Translations under genes and position numbers: made by a program
Assembly: GCA_963676725.1 (NCBI GenBank)
Contig: OY781463.1
Span: 620,001-684,000 of the forward strand
From: G963662905 sp963676725
Lineage (GTDB): Bacteria > Bacteroidota > Bacteroidia > Bacteroidales > WRLA01
DNA: 64,000 nucleotides
Reading direction: 5' to 3'
The notes under the pieces: generated by a model
What the model saw: the letters and a program-made list of their open reading frames with translations, nothing else
Database searches by the model: none
Told to the model about the DNA's origin: nothing
Part shown: positions 1 to 8,382 of the stretch, piece by piece
Layout of the letters: each line of letters opens with the position of its first letter
Numbering within the stretch: position 1 is the first letter of the stretch

Positions 1-908
1 AAAGTGGCTTTTGGGAAACCTTCTTTTATGGTTTCTGGCGCGTTCTGCCGGTCGTTATTGTTAGTTATGTTGTTGGCCTTGGCGTAGAGTTTGTATTTGC
101 TCAAATCAGAAACCATGAAGTAAATGAAGGTTTTCTGGTTACTGGAATGCTTATCCCACTTATTGTGCCTATAGAAACTCCTTTATGGATGGTGGCAATT
201 GCTACCGTGTTTTCCGTAATTATTGGCAAAGAAGTGTTTGGTGGTACCGGAATGAATATTCTTAATCCTGCTTTGCTGGCAAGGGCTTTCCTGTTTTTTG
301 CCTATCCTCAGGAGATGTCCGGTGATAAAGTATGGGTAAGCTTGAGCAATGCCGACAAAGTTGTTGACGGTTTCTCGGGTGCAACACCACTTGGTGAAGC
401 CATGGTTGGCAATGTTGCCCATATGTACGAACGCTGGTCAATCAGCGATATGTTTTTAGGTTTTATTCCCGGTTCTATTGGGGAAACATCTACACTTGCC
501 ATTCTGATTGGTGCAGTACTTCTTATTATCACAGGAGTTGGAAGCTTCAGGATAATGGCTTCAGTTTTTGCAGGTGGCCTTGTTATGGGACTCTTATTTA
601 ACCTCTGGGGCGCCAATGATTATATGGGAATAAATGCATGGGAGCACCTTATTCTTGGTGGCTTTGCTTTTGGTGCTGTTTTTATGGCAACCGATCCTGT
701 AACGGCTTCACAAACCCCAAATGGAAAGATAATTTATGGTCTGCTTATCGGAGTGTTTGCGGTGCTTATCAGGGTATTTAATCCTGCATATCCCGAAGGA
801 ATGATGCTGGCCATATTGTTTATGAATGTTTTTGCCCCATTAATCGACCATTATGTGGTGGAATCAAATATCAAGAAACGTTTAAAAAGGGCAGCACGTG
901 CAGCTTAA
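1..908 (+). CDS. nqrB: Na+-NQR subunit B, C-terminal part (5' end outside window)
   Basis: Membrane subunit of the sodium-translocating NADH:quinone reductase; it carries a covalent FMN and lies on the electron and Na+ path. The frame is open from base 3, so the gene begins left of the window; about 301 codons are present. The flavinylation motif S-G-A-T is at bases 375-386, with the acceptor Thr codon at 384-386. Several long hydrophobic helices surround it, and the protein ends in a basic tail (KKRLKRAARAA). nqrC follows after 29 bases in the standard B-C-D-E-F order. Related RnfD proteins share the fold, but the subunit order and the downstream nqrF identify this as NQR. Confidence 0.97.
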   Translation, partial: SGFWETFFYGFWRVLPVVIVSYVVGLGVEFVFAQIRNHEVNEGFLVTGMLIPLIVPIETPLWMVAIATVFSVIIGKEVFGGTGMNILNPALLARAFLFFAYPQEMSGDKVWVSLSNADKVVDGFSGATPLGEAMVGNVAHMYERWSISDMFLGFIPGSIGETSTLAILIGAVLLIITGVGSFRIMASVFAGGLVMGLLFNLWGANDYMGINAWEHLILGGFAFGAVFMATDPVTASQTPNGKIIYGLLIGVFAVLIRVFNPAYPEGMMLAILFMNVFAPLIDHYVVESNIKKRLKRAARAA

Positions 909-937
909 TGAATCATTAACCCAATAATCGAATAGCA

Positions 938-1717
938 ATGAATACAAATAGTAATAAATATATTTTCATCTATGCTTCCGTTATGGTGATCATCGTTGCT
1001 GCCATATTATCAACAGCGGCCATGCTCCTAAAGCCTTATCAGGAAGAAAATAAGCGGGTTGAAAAGATGGAAAACATCCTCAAAGCTGCGCTGGAAGGTC
1101 CAGATGCCCCTATTATCAATGCAGAAAATGCATCTGATCTTTATACAAAGTATATTGAGGAGGAAATCGTAGTCGATTTGAAAGGCAATGTTTTGAATAC
1201 CTATACAGTAGCTGATGGCAAAATGGATGCCCAAAGTGGTGATACAATCCGTGCATTCCAAATTGAGCTGAAAGCAGAGCTCGACCATATCAAAAAAGGA
1301 GAGAAAGCAGTTTTGCCCGTCTTTAAAATGAATAATAATGGGCAAATACTTTATGTGATCCCTGTTCGCGGCCTGGGTCTCTGGGGACCAATTTGGGGAA
1401 ATATCGCATTGGAATCCAATTTTAATACTGTAGCCGGTGCTACATTCGGCCATAAAGGGGAAACTCCCGGGCTGGGTGCTGAGATTGATACACGCGCTTT
1501 TCAGGAACAATTTATCGGAAAAGACATCTTCAATAGTAATGGGAAACTCGTTTCCATTAAAGTTGTTAAAGGAGGGGTGGCTAATGTGCCTCAGGCAGAT
1601 AGAATACATGCCGTTGATGCAATTTCCGGAGGAACAATCACCAGTGTTGGCGTGCAGGATATGTTGTTCGATTGCCTGAATTACTATAAGCCATTTTTTG
1701 AAAGTCCAAAGAATTAA
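938..1717 (+). CDS. nqrC: Na+-NQR subunit C (covalent FMN subunit)
   Basis: 259 residues. NqrC holds the second covalently bound FMN, on the periplasmic side, anchored by one N-terminal helix (about residues 8-32 here, very hydrophobic). The flavinylation motif SGGTITS sits near the C-terminus, with the acceptor Thr at about residue 233. This matches the S/T-G-A-T consensus recognised by ApbE, whose gene lies 2.7 kb downstream. The start ATG at 938 follows the nqrB stop by 29 bases, and nqrD starts 23 bases after the stop, so the genes are probably co-transcribed. Confidence 0.97.
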   Translation: MNTNSNKYIFIYASVMVIIVAAILSTAAMLLKPYQEENKRVEKMENILKAALEGPDAPIINAENASDLYTKYIEEEIVVDLKGNVLNTYTVADGKMDAQSGDTIRAFQIELKAELDHIKKGEKAVLPVFKMNNNGQILYVIPVRGLGLWGPIWGNIALESNFNTVAGATFGHKGETPGLGAEIDTRAFQEQFIGKDIFNSNGKLVSIKVVKGGVANVPQADRIHAVDAISGGTITSVGVQDMLFDCLNYYKPFFESPKN

Positions 1718-1740
1718 AAACGGAAAAACATTATTCGGAT

Positions 1741-2397
1741 ATGAGTTCAGATAAAAAAAATAAAGAACCTTTGTTTTCTTTGAAAAACAGAAAGTTAATT
1801 ACCGGCCCTATCGGAAGGGATAATCCGATTACCGTTCAGGTTTTGGGAATCTGCTCTGCCTTGGCAGTAACAGTTAAGCTCGAGCCGGCTGTGGTAATGT
1901 CGATTTCCGTAATGGCTGTGCTTGCATTGGGTAATGTAGTAATTGCATTGCTCCGTAATTCTATTCCACAGAGAATCAGGATTATTGTACAGCTTGTTGT
2001 GATTGCTGCACTCGTAATTTTGGTCGACCAGGTCCTGAAAGCTTTTGCCTACGATGTGAGCAAGCAGCTTTCTGTATTTGTTGGTCTCATTATTACCAAT
2101 TGTATTATTATGGGGCGTTTTGAAGCCTTTGCTATGGCAAATAAACCCTGGCCCAGCTTTTTAGATGGTCTGGGAAATGCCTTCGGATATGGTTTGATCC
2201 TAATTATTGTCGCCTTTTTCAGAGAGCTATTTGGCTCTGGAACCCTATGGGGATTCCAAGTGATTCCGGAAGGCGTTTATGAACTGGGATATAAAAATAA
2301 CGGCTTCTTTATCCTGCCACCAATGGCATTGATTATTGTTGGCATCATCATATGGATTCAGCGCTACAGAAACCGTGAGCTGATCGAAGATAAATAG
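1741..2397 (+). CDS. nqrD: Na+-NQR subunit D
   Basis: 218 residues, about six membrane helices after a charged N-terminus of some 25 residues. In studied NQR complexes NqrD and NqrE are inverted-topology homologues that bind an iron centre between them through conserved Cys pairs in half-helices. Both Cys are visible here: Cys38 in GICSALA and Cys121 in ITNCIIMGR. The second is followed by the family motif GRFEAFA. It lies between nqrC and nqrE with short gaps. RsxE/RnfE is the nearest alternative and is ruled out by the operon context. Confidence 0.97.
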   Translation: MSSDKKNKEPLFSLKNRKLITGPIGRDNPITVQVLGICSALAVTVKLEPAVVMSISVMAVLALGNVVIALLRNSIPQRIRIIVQLVVIAALVILVDQVLKAFAYDVSKQLSVFVGLIITNCIIMGRFEAFAMANKPWPSFLDGLGNAFGYGLILIIVAFFRELFGSGTLWGFQVIPEGVYELGYKNNGFFILPPMALIIVGIIIWIQRYRNRELIEDK

Positions 2398-2423
2398 TTT
2401 GTGAACCTTTAAGAGCAAAAAAT

Positions 2424-3041
2424 ATGCAAGAGTTATTTAATATTTTCGTTAAGTCGATTTTTATCGACAACATGGTTTTTGCCTACTTCCTAGGGATGTG
2501 TTCCTATTTGGCAGTGTCCAAAACGGTGAATACTTCAGTAGGATTGGGTGCAGCTGTTATTTTTGTGCTGGGCATTACTGTTCCTGTTGACTACCTGATT
2601 AATATGTATCTCCTTAAGCCGGGAGCCCTTCAATGGTTGGGACCTGAATTTGCTGAGGTTGATCTTAGTTTCCTTTCATTTATTATGTTTATCGCGGTTA
2701 TTGCTTCAATGGTGCAATTAGTAGAGATGATCGTGGAAAAGTTTTCCCCGGCGCTTTATGCTTCTTTAGGGATCTTTCTGCCCTTGATTGCTGTAAACTG
2801 TGCTATTCTTGGAGGTTCTTTATTTATGCAGGAACGCGAATACCAATCCGTGGCTGAAGCAACTTCATTTGCATTGGGATCGGGTATTGGCTGGTTCCTG
2901 GCGATTGTTGGCATCGCCGCAATCCGTGAAAAAATCCGTTACTCAAATGTTCCTCCGGCTTTGCGCGGACTTGGGATTACCTTTATTATTACCGGTCTGA
3001 TGGGCATTGCTTTTATGAGCTTCATGGGAATTAAACTCTAA
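2424..3041 (+). CDS. nqrE: Na+-NQR subunit E
   Basis: 205 residues, six predicted membrane helices. It pairs with NqrD to hold the intramembrane iron centre. The expected cysteines are Cys26 (FLGMCSYLA) and Cys126 (AVNCAILGG), each in a hydrophobic segment. It starts 26 bases after nqrD and ends 19 bases before nqrF. Length and motifs match the family, and nothing looks truncated. Confidence 0.97.
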   Translation: MQELFNIFVKSIFIDNMVFAYFLGMCSYLAVSKTVNTSVGLGAAVIFVLGITVPVDYLINMYLLKPGALQWLGPEFAEVDLSFLSFIMFIAVIASMVQLVEMIVEKFSPALYASLGIFLPLIAVNCAILGGSLFMQEREYQSVAEATSFALGSGIGWFLAIVGIAAIREKIRYSNVPPALRGLGITFIITGLMGIAFMSFMGIKL

Positions 3042-3060
3042 TCGATAAAAACTATAAAAG

Positions 3061-4317
3061 ATGTTATTACTCGTTAATATAAGTACCGTTATCCTTGCCA
3101 GTATCGTGGTTTTCCTTGGTGTTATTCTCCTGCTGGTAATCATACTGCTTTATGCGAAAAAGAAACTAACACCTCAAGGGGAAGTTACCCTGACCATAAA
3201 CGAAGAAGAGGAGTTAAAGGTGGAGCCCGGTTCAACAATCCTGTCAACACTTAGCGCAAATAAAGTGTTTTTGCCCTCTGCTTGTGGTGGCGGTGGAACC
3301 TGCGGTATGTGTAAATGTCAGGTGCATGAAGGTGGGGGCACCATTCTTCCTACAGAAACAGGATTCTTCACCCGTAAAGAGCAACAAAACGATTGGAGAC
3401 TTGGTTGCCAGGTGAAGATTCGTGAGGATATGAAAATATCCGTTCCAAAAGAAATCTTTGGAATTAAAAAGTGGGAATGTGAAGTGGTGAGCAATCGTAA
3501 TGTGGCTACATTCATTAAGGAATTTGTTGTGAAACTTCCTGAAGGAGAAAACCTTGATTTCCAATCCGGTGGGTATATTCAAATTGATGTGCCTCAGGTC
3601 GATGTCGATTATAAAGACATAGATATTGATGAGGAATACCGTGGCGATTGGGATAAATTCAAGATGTGGGATCTTAAGATGAAAAATCCTGAACCGATTT
3701 TCCGTGCATATTCTATGGCCAACTCTCCTAGCGAAGGCAATATTATTATGTTGAATATCCGTATTGCTACGCCACCATTTGATCGAAAAACCGGTGGATT
3801 TATGAATGTGAACCCCGGAATTTGTTCTTCTTATATTTTCTCAAGAAAGCCAGGCGATAAAGTAACAATATCTGGCCCTTATGGGGAATTCTTTATCAAG
3901 AAAACCAGTAGGGAAATGATGTTTATTGGCGGCGGTGCCGGTATGGCTCCTATGCGTTCGCATATTTTTGATCAATTTTTGGCAAAACATACAGACCGGA
4001 AAGCAACATTCTGGTATGGTGGTCGCTCACTCAGGGAATTATTTTATGTGGATCAGTTTAAGGATATTGAAAAAGAAAATCCAAACTTTGAGTTTCATAT
4101 TGGCCTTTCGGAGCCACTCCCGGAAGATAATTGGACAGGTTATACAGGATTTATCCATAATGTGATTATGGAAAATTATCTCAAAAACCATCCGGAGCCG
4201 GAGGAGATCGAATATTATCTCTGCGGCCCTCCAATGATGAATCAGGCCGTGCTCAAAATGCTCGACGATTATGGCGTGCCTGAAGAGATGATTGCCTTTG
4301 ATGATTTTGGAGGCTAA
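3061..4317 (+). CDS. nqrF: Na+-NQR subunit F (NADH dehydrogenase subunit)
   Basis: 418 residues. NqrF oxidises NADH and passes electrons through FAD and a [2Fe-2S] cluster into the membrane part of the pump. Domain order: N-terminal membrane helix (about 5-32), ferredoxin domain (about 40-125) with cluster ligands Cys75, Cys81, Cys84 and Cys116, FAD-binding barrel with the RAYS motif, then the NADH-binding domain with GGGAGMAP and a C-terminal YLCGPP motif ending FDDFGG. It is the last gene of the operon, and an intrinsic terminator follows 18 bases after the stop. Confidence 0.97.
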   Translation: MLLLVNISTVILASIVVFLGVILLLVIILLYAKKKLTPQGEVTLTINEEEELKVEPGSTILSTLSANKVFLPSACGGGGTCGMCKCQVHEGGGTILPTETGFFTRKEQQNDWRLGCQVKIREDMKISVPKEIFGIKKWECEVVSNRNVATFIKEFVVKLPEGENLDFQSGGYIQIDVPQVDVDYKDIDIDEEYRGDWDKFKMWDLKMKNPEPIFRAYSMANSPSEGNIIMLNIRIATPPFDRKTGGFMNVNPGICSSYIFSRKPGDKVTISGPYGEFFIKKTSREMMFIGGGAGMAPMRSHIFDQFLAKHTDRKATFWYGGRSLRELFYVDQFKDIEKENPNFEFHIGLSEPLPEDNWTGYTGFIHNVIMENYLKNHPEPEEIEYYLCGPPMMNQAVLKMLDDYGVPEEMIAFDDFGG

Positions 4318-4335
4318 GCAGCTGCTAAGAAATGC

Positions 4336-4368
4336 AAAAGGGAACCTTAATGGCTCCCTTTTTTTTGT
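4336..4368 (+). terminator. Intrinsic terminator of the nqr operon
   Basis: Stem AAAAGGGA (4336-4343) pairs with TCCCTTTT (4355-4362), with extra CC/GG pairing inside the loop, and the T run continues to 4366. It lies just after nqrF and before apbE, so apbE is probably transcribed mainly from its own promoter. Confidence 0.8.
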
Positions 4369-4428
4369 TTGCTGTATTTATAGCTCAACCATAAAATATA
4401 CACTAATTTTACCACCAAAATAATTGAT

Positions 4429-5436
4429 ATGAAGAGGCTGCTTTATTTTGTAATACCGCTTTTCTTTTTTGCAAGCGCTTGTAAAAAGGAGGCAAAAAAA
4501 ATCCATTTCGTGGGTGAGGCCCAAGGCACGTATTATGCTGTTACTTATTTCGATACACTAAACAGAAATTTGCAAGCCTCGGTGGATTCTTTGCTTACAA
4601 GTTTTGACCTTTCTGCTTCTATCTGGGTAAAAAATAGCCTTATTTCTAAACTAAACCGGAACGAAAGTACGGAAACAGACTCTATTTTTCGAACCGTTTT
4701 TCGATTAGCAGAACGTATTTCCATTGAAACAAATGGAGCATTTGATATTACCGTTGGTCCTCTTTCCGGCGCCTGGGGATTTGGTTTTGATGACCCAATG
4801 AAGCTCGATTCTGCTCAAGTCGATAGCCTGAGAACATTTGTAGGCTTTCGAAAGGTGAAGCTCGAAAACAATCAATTTATCAAGAAAATGCCTCAAACTC
4901 GGGTGGATTTTAATGCAATTGCACAAGGTTATTCTGTGGATTTGGTTGGCAATTTCTTTGAATCAAAAGGTATTGTTAATTATCTGATTGATATTGGTGG
5001 GGAAGTGCTTGCCAAAGGGGAGAAACCTGAGCAGCAGCAATGGAAAGTAGGGATTGAAAAACCTACAACAAATCCAGATTCAGCGGGAATAAGAACCATT
5101 GAAGCGATTGTGCGCTTGAAAGACAATGCGCTTGCGACTTCAGGAAACTATAGGAAATTTTACTGGAGAAATGGAAAAAAATACAGTCATACAATCAATC
5201 CATTAACCGGTTATCCGGTGAAGCATAGCCTTTTAAGTGCATCCATTTTACACAAAGATTGCGCTTCTGCTGATGCTTATGCAACTTCCTTTATGGTTAT
5301 GGGCTTAAAAGAATCCAAAGCATTTCTTCACTATCATCCCGAATTGCAAGCCTTTTTGATTTATTCTGATGAAAATGGAGGACTTAAGACCTGGTATACT
5401 GATGGCTTTAAAGAGATACTCGAAGAGGGAAATTAA
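4429..5436 (+). CDS. apbE: FAD:protein FMN transferase (ApbE family lipoprotein)
   Basis: 335 residues. ApbE transfers FMN from FAD to a Thr in the S/T-G-A-T motifs of NqrB and NqrC outside the cytoplasmic membrane. The N-terminus is a lipoprotein signal with the lipidated Cys at residue 18 (FFFASAC). Family motifs are in order: FDITVGPL, DFNAIAQGYSVD, DIGGEV, ATSGNYRKF, SHTINPLTGYPV and a late C-A-D-A-Y-A-T-S segment. It lies 111 bases after nqrF, beyond a terminator. Its stop overlaps the stop of the convergent gene at 5433-5666. Its placement next to nqr fits its role in maturing the pump. Confidence 0.95.
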   Translation: MKRLLYFVIPLFFFASACKKEAKKIHFVGEAQGTYYAVTYFDTLNRNLQASVDSLLTSFDLSASIWVKNSLISKLNRNESTETDSIFRTVFRLAERISIETNGAFDITVGPLSGAWGFGFDDPMKLDSAQVDSLRTFVGFRKVKLENNQFIKKMPQTRVDFNAIAQGYSVDLVGNFFESKGIVNYLIDIGGEVLAKGEKPEQQQWKVGIEKPTTNPDSAGIRTIEAIVRLKDNALATSGNYRKFYWRNGKKYSHTINPLTGYPVKHSLLSASILHKDCASADAYATSFMVMGLKESKAFLHYHPELQAFLIYSDENGGLKTWYTDGFKEILEEGN

Positions 5437-5666
5437 TGCTTTGGTCGATACGGCTCTACCTTAATATCAAAATGCTTTTTTGAATGGTTTTTGCATGTGG
5501 CTTTTTCGCCTCCTCCACAGGAACATCCGCTATGTTTCCCTGTGCCATCATCAATGCTGCTGCATGATTTTGTGAAAACCCCATTTTTAAACACAAACAT
5601 TTTGATTGCAATTCCGGCAATTGCCAGAGCCATTAGGATAAGTGTGAGGAAAAATATTTTTAGCAT
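5433..5666 (-). CDS. Small four-Cys membrane protein, probable NqrM (NQR iron-centre maturation)
   Basis: 77 residues. One membrane helix (about 3-24) is followed by a short Cys-rich tail with Cys35, Cys48, Cys50 and Cys58, i.e. C-x12-C-x-C-x7-C. The established NqrM protein (DUF539) of Vibrio is likewise a small one-helix protein whose four conserved Cys include a C-x-C and which is needed to load iron into NqrD/NqrE. I infer the same job here from topology, Cys pattern and position: its end overlaps the end of apbE convergently, next to nqrF. Spacing differs from the proteobacterial protein and there is a longer His/Lys-rich end, so it may be a divergent or analogous factor. No symbol is given because the match is by pattern only. 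Confidence 0.72.
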   Translation of the reverse strand: MLKIFFLTLILMALAIAGIAIKMFVFKNGVFTKSCSSIDDGTGKHSGCSCGGGEKATCKNHSKKHFDIKVEPYRPKH

Positions 5667-5705
5667 ATGCTTTCTGAATTAATATGAATGAATAACAGTT
5701 GCTTC

Positions 5706-6836
5706 TTAACTTTGTTTTGAAAGGGATTGGATTTCTGCCTGAATTTCGCCATTTTTTACCTGATAAATATTATGCGCCACTTTATGGTGGATAAAAATCC
5801 GTTCAACGCGTTCTTTTTGTGTGTCGGTAATAAAGATTTGTCCAAATCCATTGTCGCTAACTAATTCGATGATCTGATCAACTCTTTGGTCGTCGAGTTT
5901 ATCAAAAATATCATCAAACAGCATAATTGGCCTTGTTTTCTTTATATTGGTCGTATACTTAAATTGAGCAAGTTTTATTGCAATGACAAAGGATTTTTGT
6001 TGTCCCTGGCTGCCGAATTTTTTGATGGGATATCCATCAATTTTAAAGGCAAGATCATCGCGGTGAGTTCCTGTAGTCGTATATTTGAGCATGCGGTCCC
6101 GCTCAATATTTTTCTGGAGCAATACTTCCGGGTCTTCATTGGCAAGCTGCGATATATAATCAATACTGACTTTTTCATTTCCTTGTGATATAAAACGGTA
6201 ATATTCCTGAAAAACACTAGAGAAATCAGTAAGGAAGTCTTTTCTTCGCTCATAAATATCCTTCCCAAGCACAGCAAGCTGCATATTCCAAGGTTCAATT
6301 GCAGATGCATTATAGGATTGATTATCAGCAAAGTATTTTAGAAGGATATTGCGTTGTTGCAAGCTCTTATTATAGCGGATCAGCTTTTCCAGATAGTCTT
6401 TATCGAATTGAGAAATAACACTGTCGATATATTTTCTGCGGATCTCCGATCCGTCGTTGATCAGGTCGCGATCGTAGGGGCTGATCATCACCAAGGGAAA
6501 TAAACCAATATGATCGGCTAGGCGCTGATATTCTTTTTTATTCAGCTTAAATTGCTTCGGCTGTCCTTTTTTTTGAATGCATTGCACCAGTGATTCTTTT
6601 TGGTCATCGCGTTCATAATGCCCATGAATGGCAAAAAAGTCTTCTTCATGCTTTATATTCTGTGTGTCAGATAGATTAAAATAGCTTTTGCAAAAGGATA
6701 AATAGTAAACAGCATCGAGAATATTGGTTTTTCCTGCACCATTACTTCCGACAAAACAATTTATTTTGGGCGAAAAATCGAGTACTGCCGATTCACAATT
6801 TTTGAAATTCGATAGTTTCAGTTGTTTTAGGTGCAT
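5706..6836 (-). CDS. recF: DNA replication and repair protein RecF
   Basis: 376 residues from the ATG at 6836, chosen over an upstream ATG (6923) because homologues begin at MHLKQLKL and the extra 29 residues would overlap the divergent channel gene. RecF is an SMC-like ATPase that helps load RecA at single-strand gaps with RecO and RecR. Walker A GSNGAGKTN is near the N-terminus. The ABC signature GSQGQQKSF and the Walker B segment ending in LFDDIFDKLDD lie near the C-terminus. Length is usual for the family. It is not beside dnaA/dnaN here. Confidence 0.95.
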   Translation of the reverse strand: MHLKQLKLSNFKNCESAVLDFSPKINCFVGSNGAGKTNILDAVYYLSFCKSYFNLSDTQNIKHEEDFFAIHGHYERDDQKESLVQCIQKKGQPKQFKLNKKEYQRLADHIGLFPLVMISPYDRDLINDGSEIRRKYIDSVISQFDKDYLEKLIRYNKSLQQRNILLKYFADNQSYNASAIEPWNMQLAVLGKDIYERRKDFLTDFSSVFQEYYRFISQGNEKVSIDYISQLANEDPEVLLQKNIERDRMLKYTTTGTHRDDLAFKIDGYPIKKFGSQGQQKSFVIAIKLAQFKYTTNIKKTRPIMLFDDIFDKLDDQRVDQIIELVSDNGFGQIFITDTQKERVERIFIHHKVAHNIYQVKNGEIQAEIQSLSKQS

Positions 6837-6850
6837 TTTTTTCTTTCTGG

Positions 6851-6892
6851 CAAAAATACATTTTCTTAGGTAAACTGATTTTTCTATTTTTG
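6851..6892. promoter_or_regulatory. Possible divergent promoter -7 boxes between recF and the channel gene
   Basis: The 72-base gap between the divergent genes holds a TAnnTTTG match on each strand: the plus strand at 6885-6892 (TATTTTTG) toward the channel and the minus strand at 6858-6851 toward recF. No clear TTG box was found at the usual 19-base spacing on either strand, so these are weak calls. Confidence 0.35.
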
Positions 6893-6908
6893 GACAAAAT
6901 AGATATTT

Positions 6909-7598
6909 ATGCGCATTCCTCATATATACAAGTTGTTGTTGAAAAACCGTTATTGGTTATTATTGGTGGCCTTAATGCTCCAAATAACCCTTCCTGTTTT
7001 TTTTGATAAGTCGTCTTTGACCTACGAAAGCCTGAGGTCTTTTGTTTTGGTGCTTTTCTTTATTGCCTGTGTTAATTTTATCAGGCAGTTTAAGATGATT
7101 CTGAAACTAATGATTGTTTTGGCAATCGTAGCTGCAGGATTGCATATGGTTCAAATATCCTATGCTTCAATAAATGTGCAGATTTCAGCCTTGGCCTTTA
7201 TGGTAGTTTTTTTGATTTTAATTTTCGGGAATCTTCTGAAACAGCTTTTTCGATTGCCCGAAGTTGATTTGGATGCTGTTTCCGGTGTTGCAGCAGGTTA
7301 TTTATTGCTGGGATTTTTATCCACAACAATCAATAGCCTTGTTTTAATGGTCGATCAGGATGCCTTTAATTGGCCTTTGGAGGGTAAGGGTGGAACCTTT
7401 ATTGAGATGGCCTATTACAGCTTTGTGAGTCTTACCACCATCGGTTTTGGTGATATTGTGCCAGTCTCTAAAGCAGCACGAATGCTAACCGTTTTGTTTT
7501 CTGTTATAGGTCAAATGTATATTGCAATAGTGATTGCCCTCATGGTGTCGAAGTATATTGCTACCGGGCATCAAAAAAATAGGAATTCAAAAGCTTGA
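6909..7598 (+). CDS. Six-helix potassium channel family protein
   Basis: 229 residues. Four hydrophobic helices in the first 110 residues are followed by a two-helix pore module. The outer helix spans about 117-140, the pore loop carries the selectivity filter TTIGFGDIVP, and the inner helix lies about 195-215. TIGFGD is the classic K+ filter (T-x-G-Y/F-G-D), so K+ conduction is well supported. There is no charged S4-like voltage sensor and no C-terminal RCK/TrkA_N domain, so gating is unknown. It is divergent from recF and convergent with mqnA. Confidence 0.85.
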   Translation: MRIPHIYKLLLKNRYWLLLVALMLQITLPVFFDKSSLTYESLRSFVLVLFFIACVNFIRQFKMILKLMIVLAIVAAGLHMVQISYASINVQISALAFMVVFLILIFGNLLKQLFRLPEVDLDAVSGVAAGYLLLGFLSTTINSLVLMVDQDAFNWPLEGKGGTFIEMAYYSFVSLTTIGFGDIVPVSKAARMLTVLFSVIGQMYIAIVIALMVSKYIATGHQKNRNSKA

Positions 7599-7644
7599 TA
7601 ATCCGTCGGGTCTTCGATTAAGGAAAACAGAATGGATTTTCTGC

Positions 7645-8382
7645 TTATATCGCTGTGGTATATGCTAGGAATTTTTTTACGGCAAGTTTTTTTTGTGCAC
7701 TATACTCATAGCTGATGTTGTTTGTTAAATAATCAACTGCTTGTGTTTCTGATATTCCTTCGGGAAGGGGGTGTACACAGTCGGAAATATTCTCCAAACC
7801 TTTTTTTTGAGCATCATTAAAAATGCCTATAAACTCAGGGTCTATATTTTTATTGGCAACCCAAACAGCAAATGTAAAAGGAAGGGCAGTAAAAATTTTC
7901 CAGTGCTCCGCTAAATCATAACGGTAGTGATGATTAGGGAATTTTTTAAAAACTTTATCGCCAATAATAACAGCAGCATCTACTTTCTCCGGATCCATGT
8001 CTGGCCCCCCATTTTCCCATTCCGGATGAATTTTCCAGTGCCATTTTGCTAAAATGCGAGCAAGCATTACTGATGTTCTTGAATCGGCATCGAGGTGTAT
8101 TTTCCCAATTTCCTGCAATGGTTTTTTTGAAAGCAGAATAACACTTTTTACCGGGCCATCGGCGCCAATGCAATAGCTGCTTATAATATTTGCATTTGGG
8201 ATTTGTGGTATTGCCGCTACAGGAACCAATCCAATATCGGTTTGTCCGGAAATAAGTTGATTCGCTACTTCAGAGGGTACAGCTGTGCGCAGTTCAAATT
8301 CATTGGCATTAAGCTGATGATTTTTTAATCCATAAATCAATGGATAGGTGTTGAGGTATGATACGGCAGTTATCCTGTACAT
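7645..8382 (-). CDS. mqnA: Chorismate dehydratase, menaquinone (futalosine) pathway
   Basis: 245 residues. MqnA dehydrates chorismate to 3-enolpyruvoylbenzoate, the first step of futalosine-route menaquinone synthesis. The fold resembles a periplasmic binding protein but there is no signal peptide, as expected for a cytoplasmic enzyme. The family signature VSYLNTYPL is at residues 7-15, with VPSEVA and DIGLVPVAA following and the cleft segment SYCIGADGPVKSV. It overlaps the upstream exported gene by one base (TGATG), implying translational coupling. A MqnD paralogue would be the main alternative; the N-terminal motif favours MqnA. Confidence 0.9.
   Translation of the reverse strand: MYRITAVSYLNTYPLIYGLKNHQLNANEFELRTAVPSEVANQLISGQTDIGLVPVAAIPQIPNANIISSYCIGADGPVKSVILLSKKPLQEIGKIHLDADSRTSVMLARILAKWHWKIHPEWENGGPDMDPEKVDAAVIIGDKVFKKFPNHHYRYDLAEHWKIFTALPFTFAVWVANKNIDPEFIGIFNDAQKKGLENISDCVHPLPEGISETQAVDYLTNNISYEYSAQKKLAVKKFLAYTTAI

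Noticed and set aside
6837..6923. N-terminal extension of RecF by 29 residues
   Set aside because: Homologues begin at the ATG at 6836, and the extension would cover the divergent promoter region and overlap the channel gene start.
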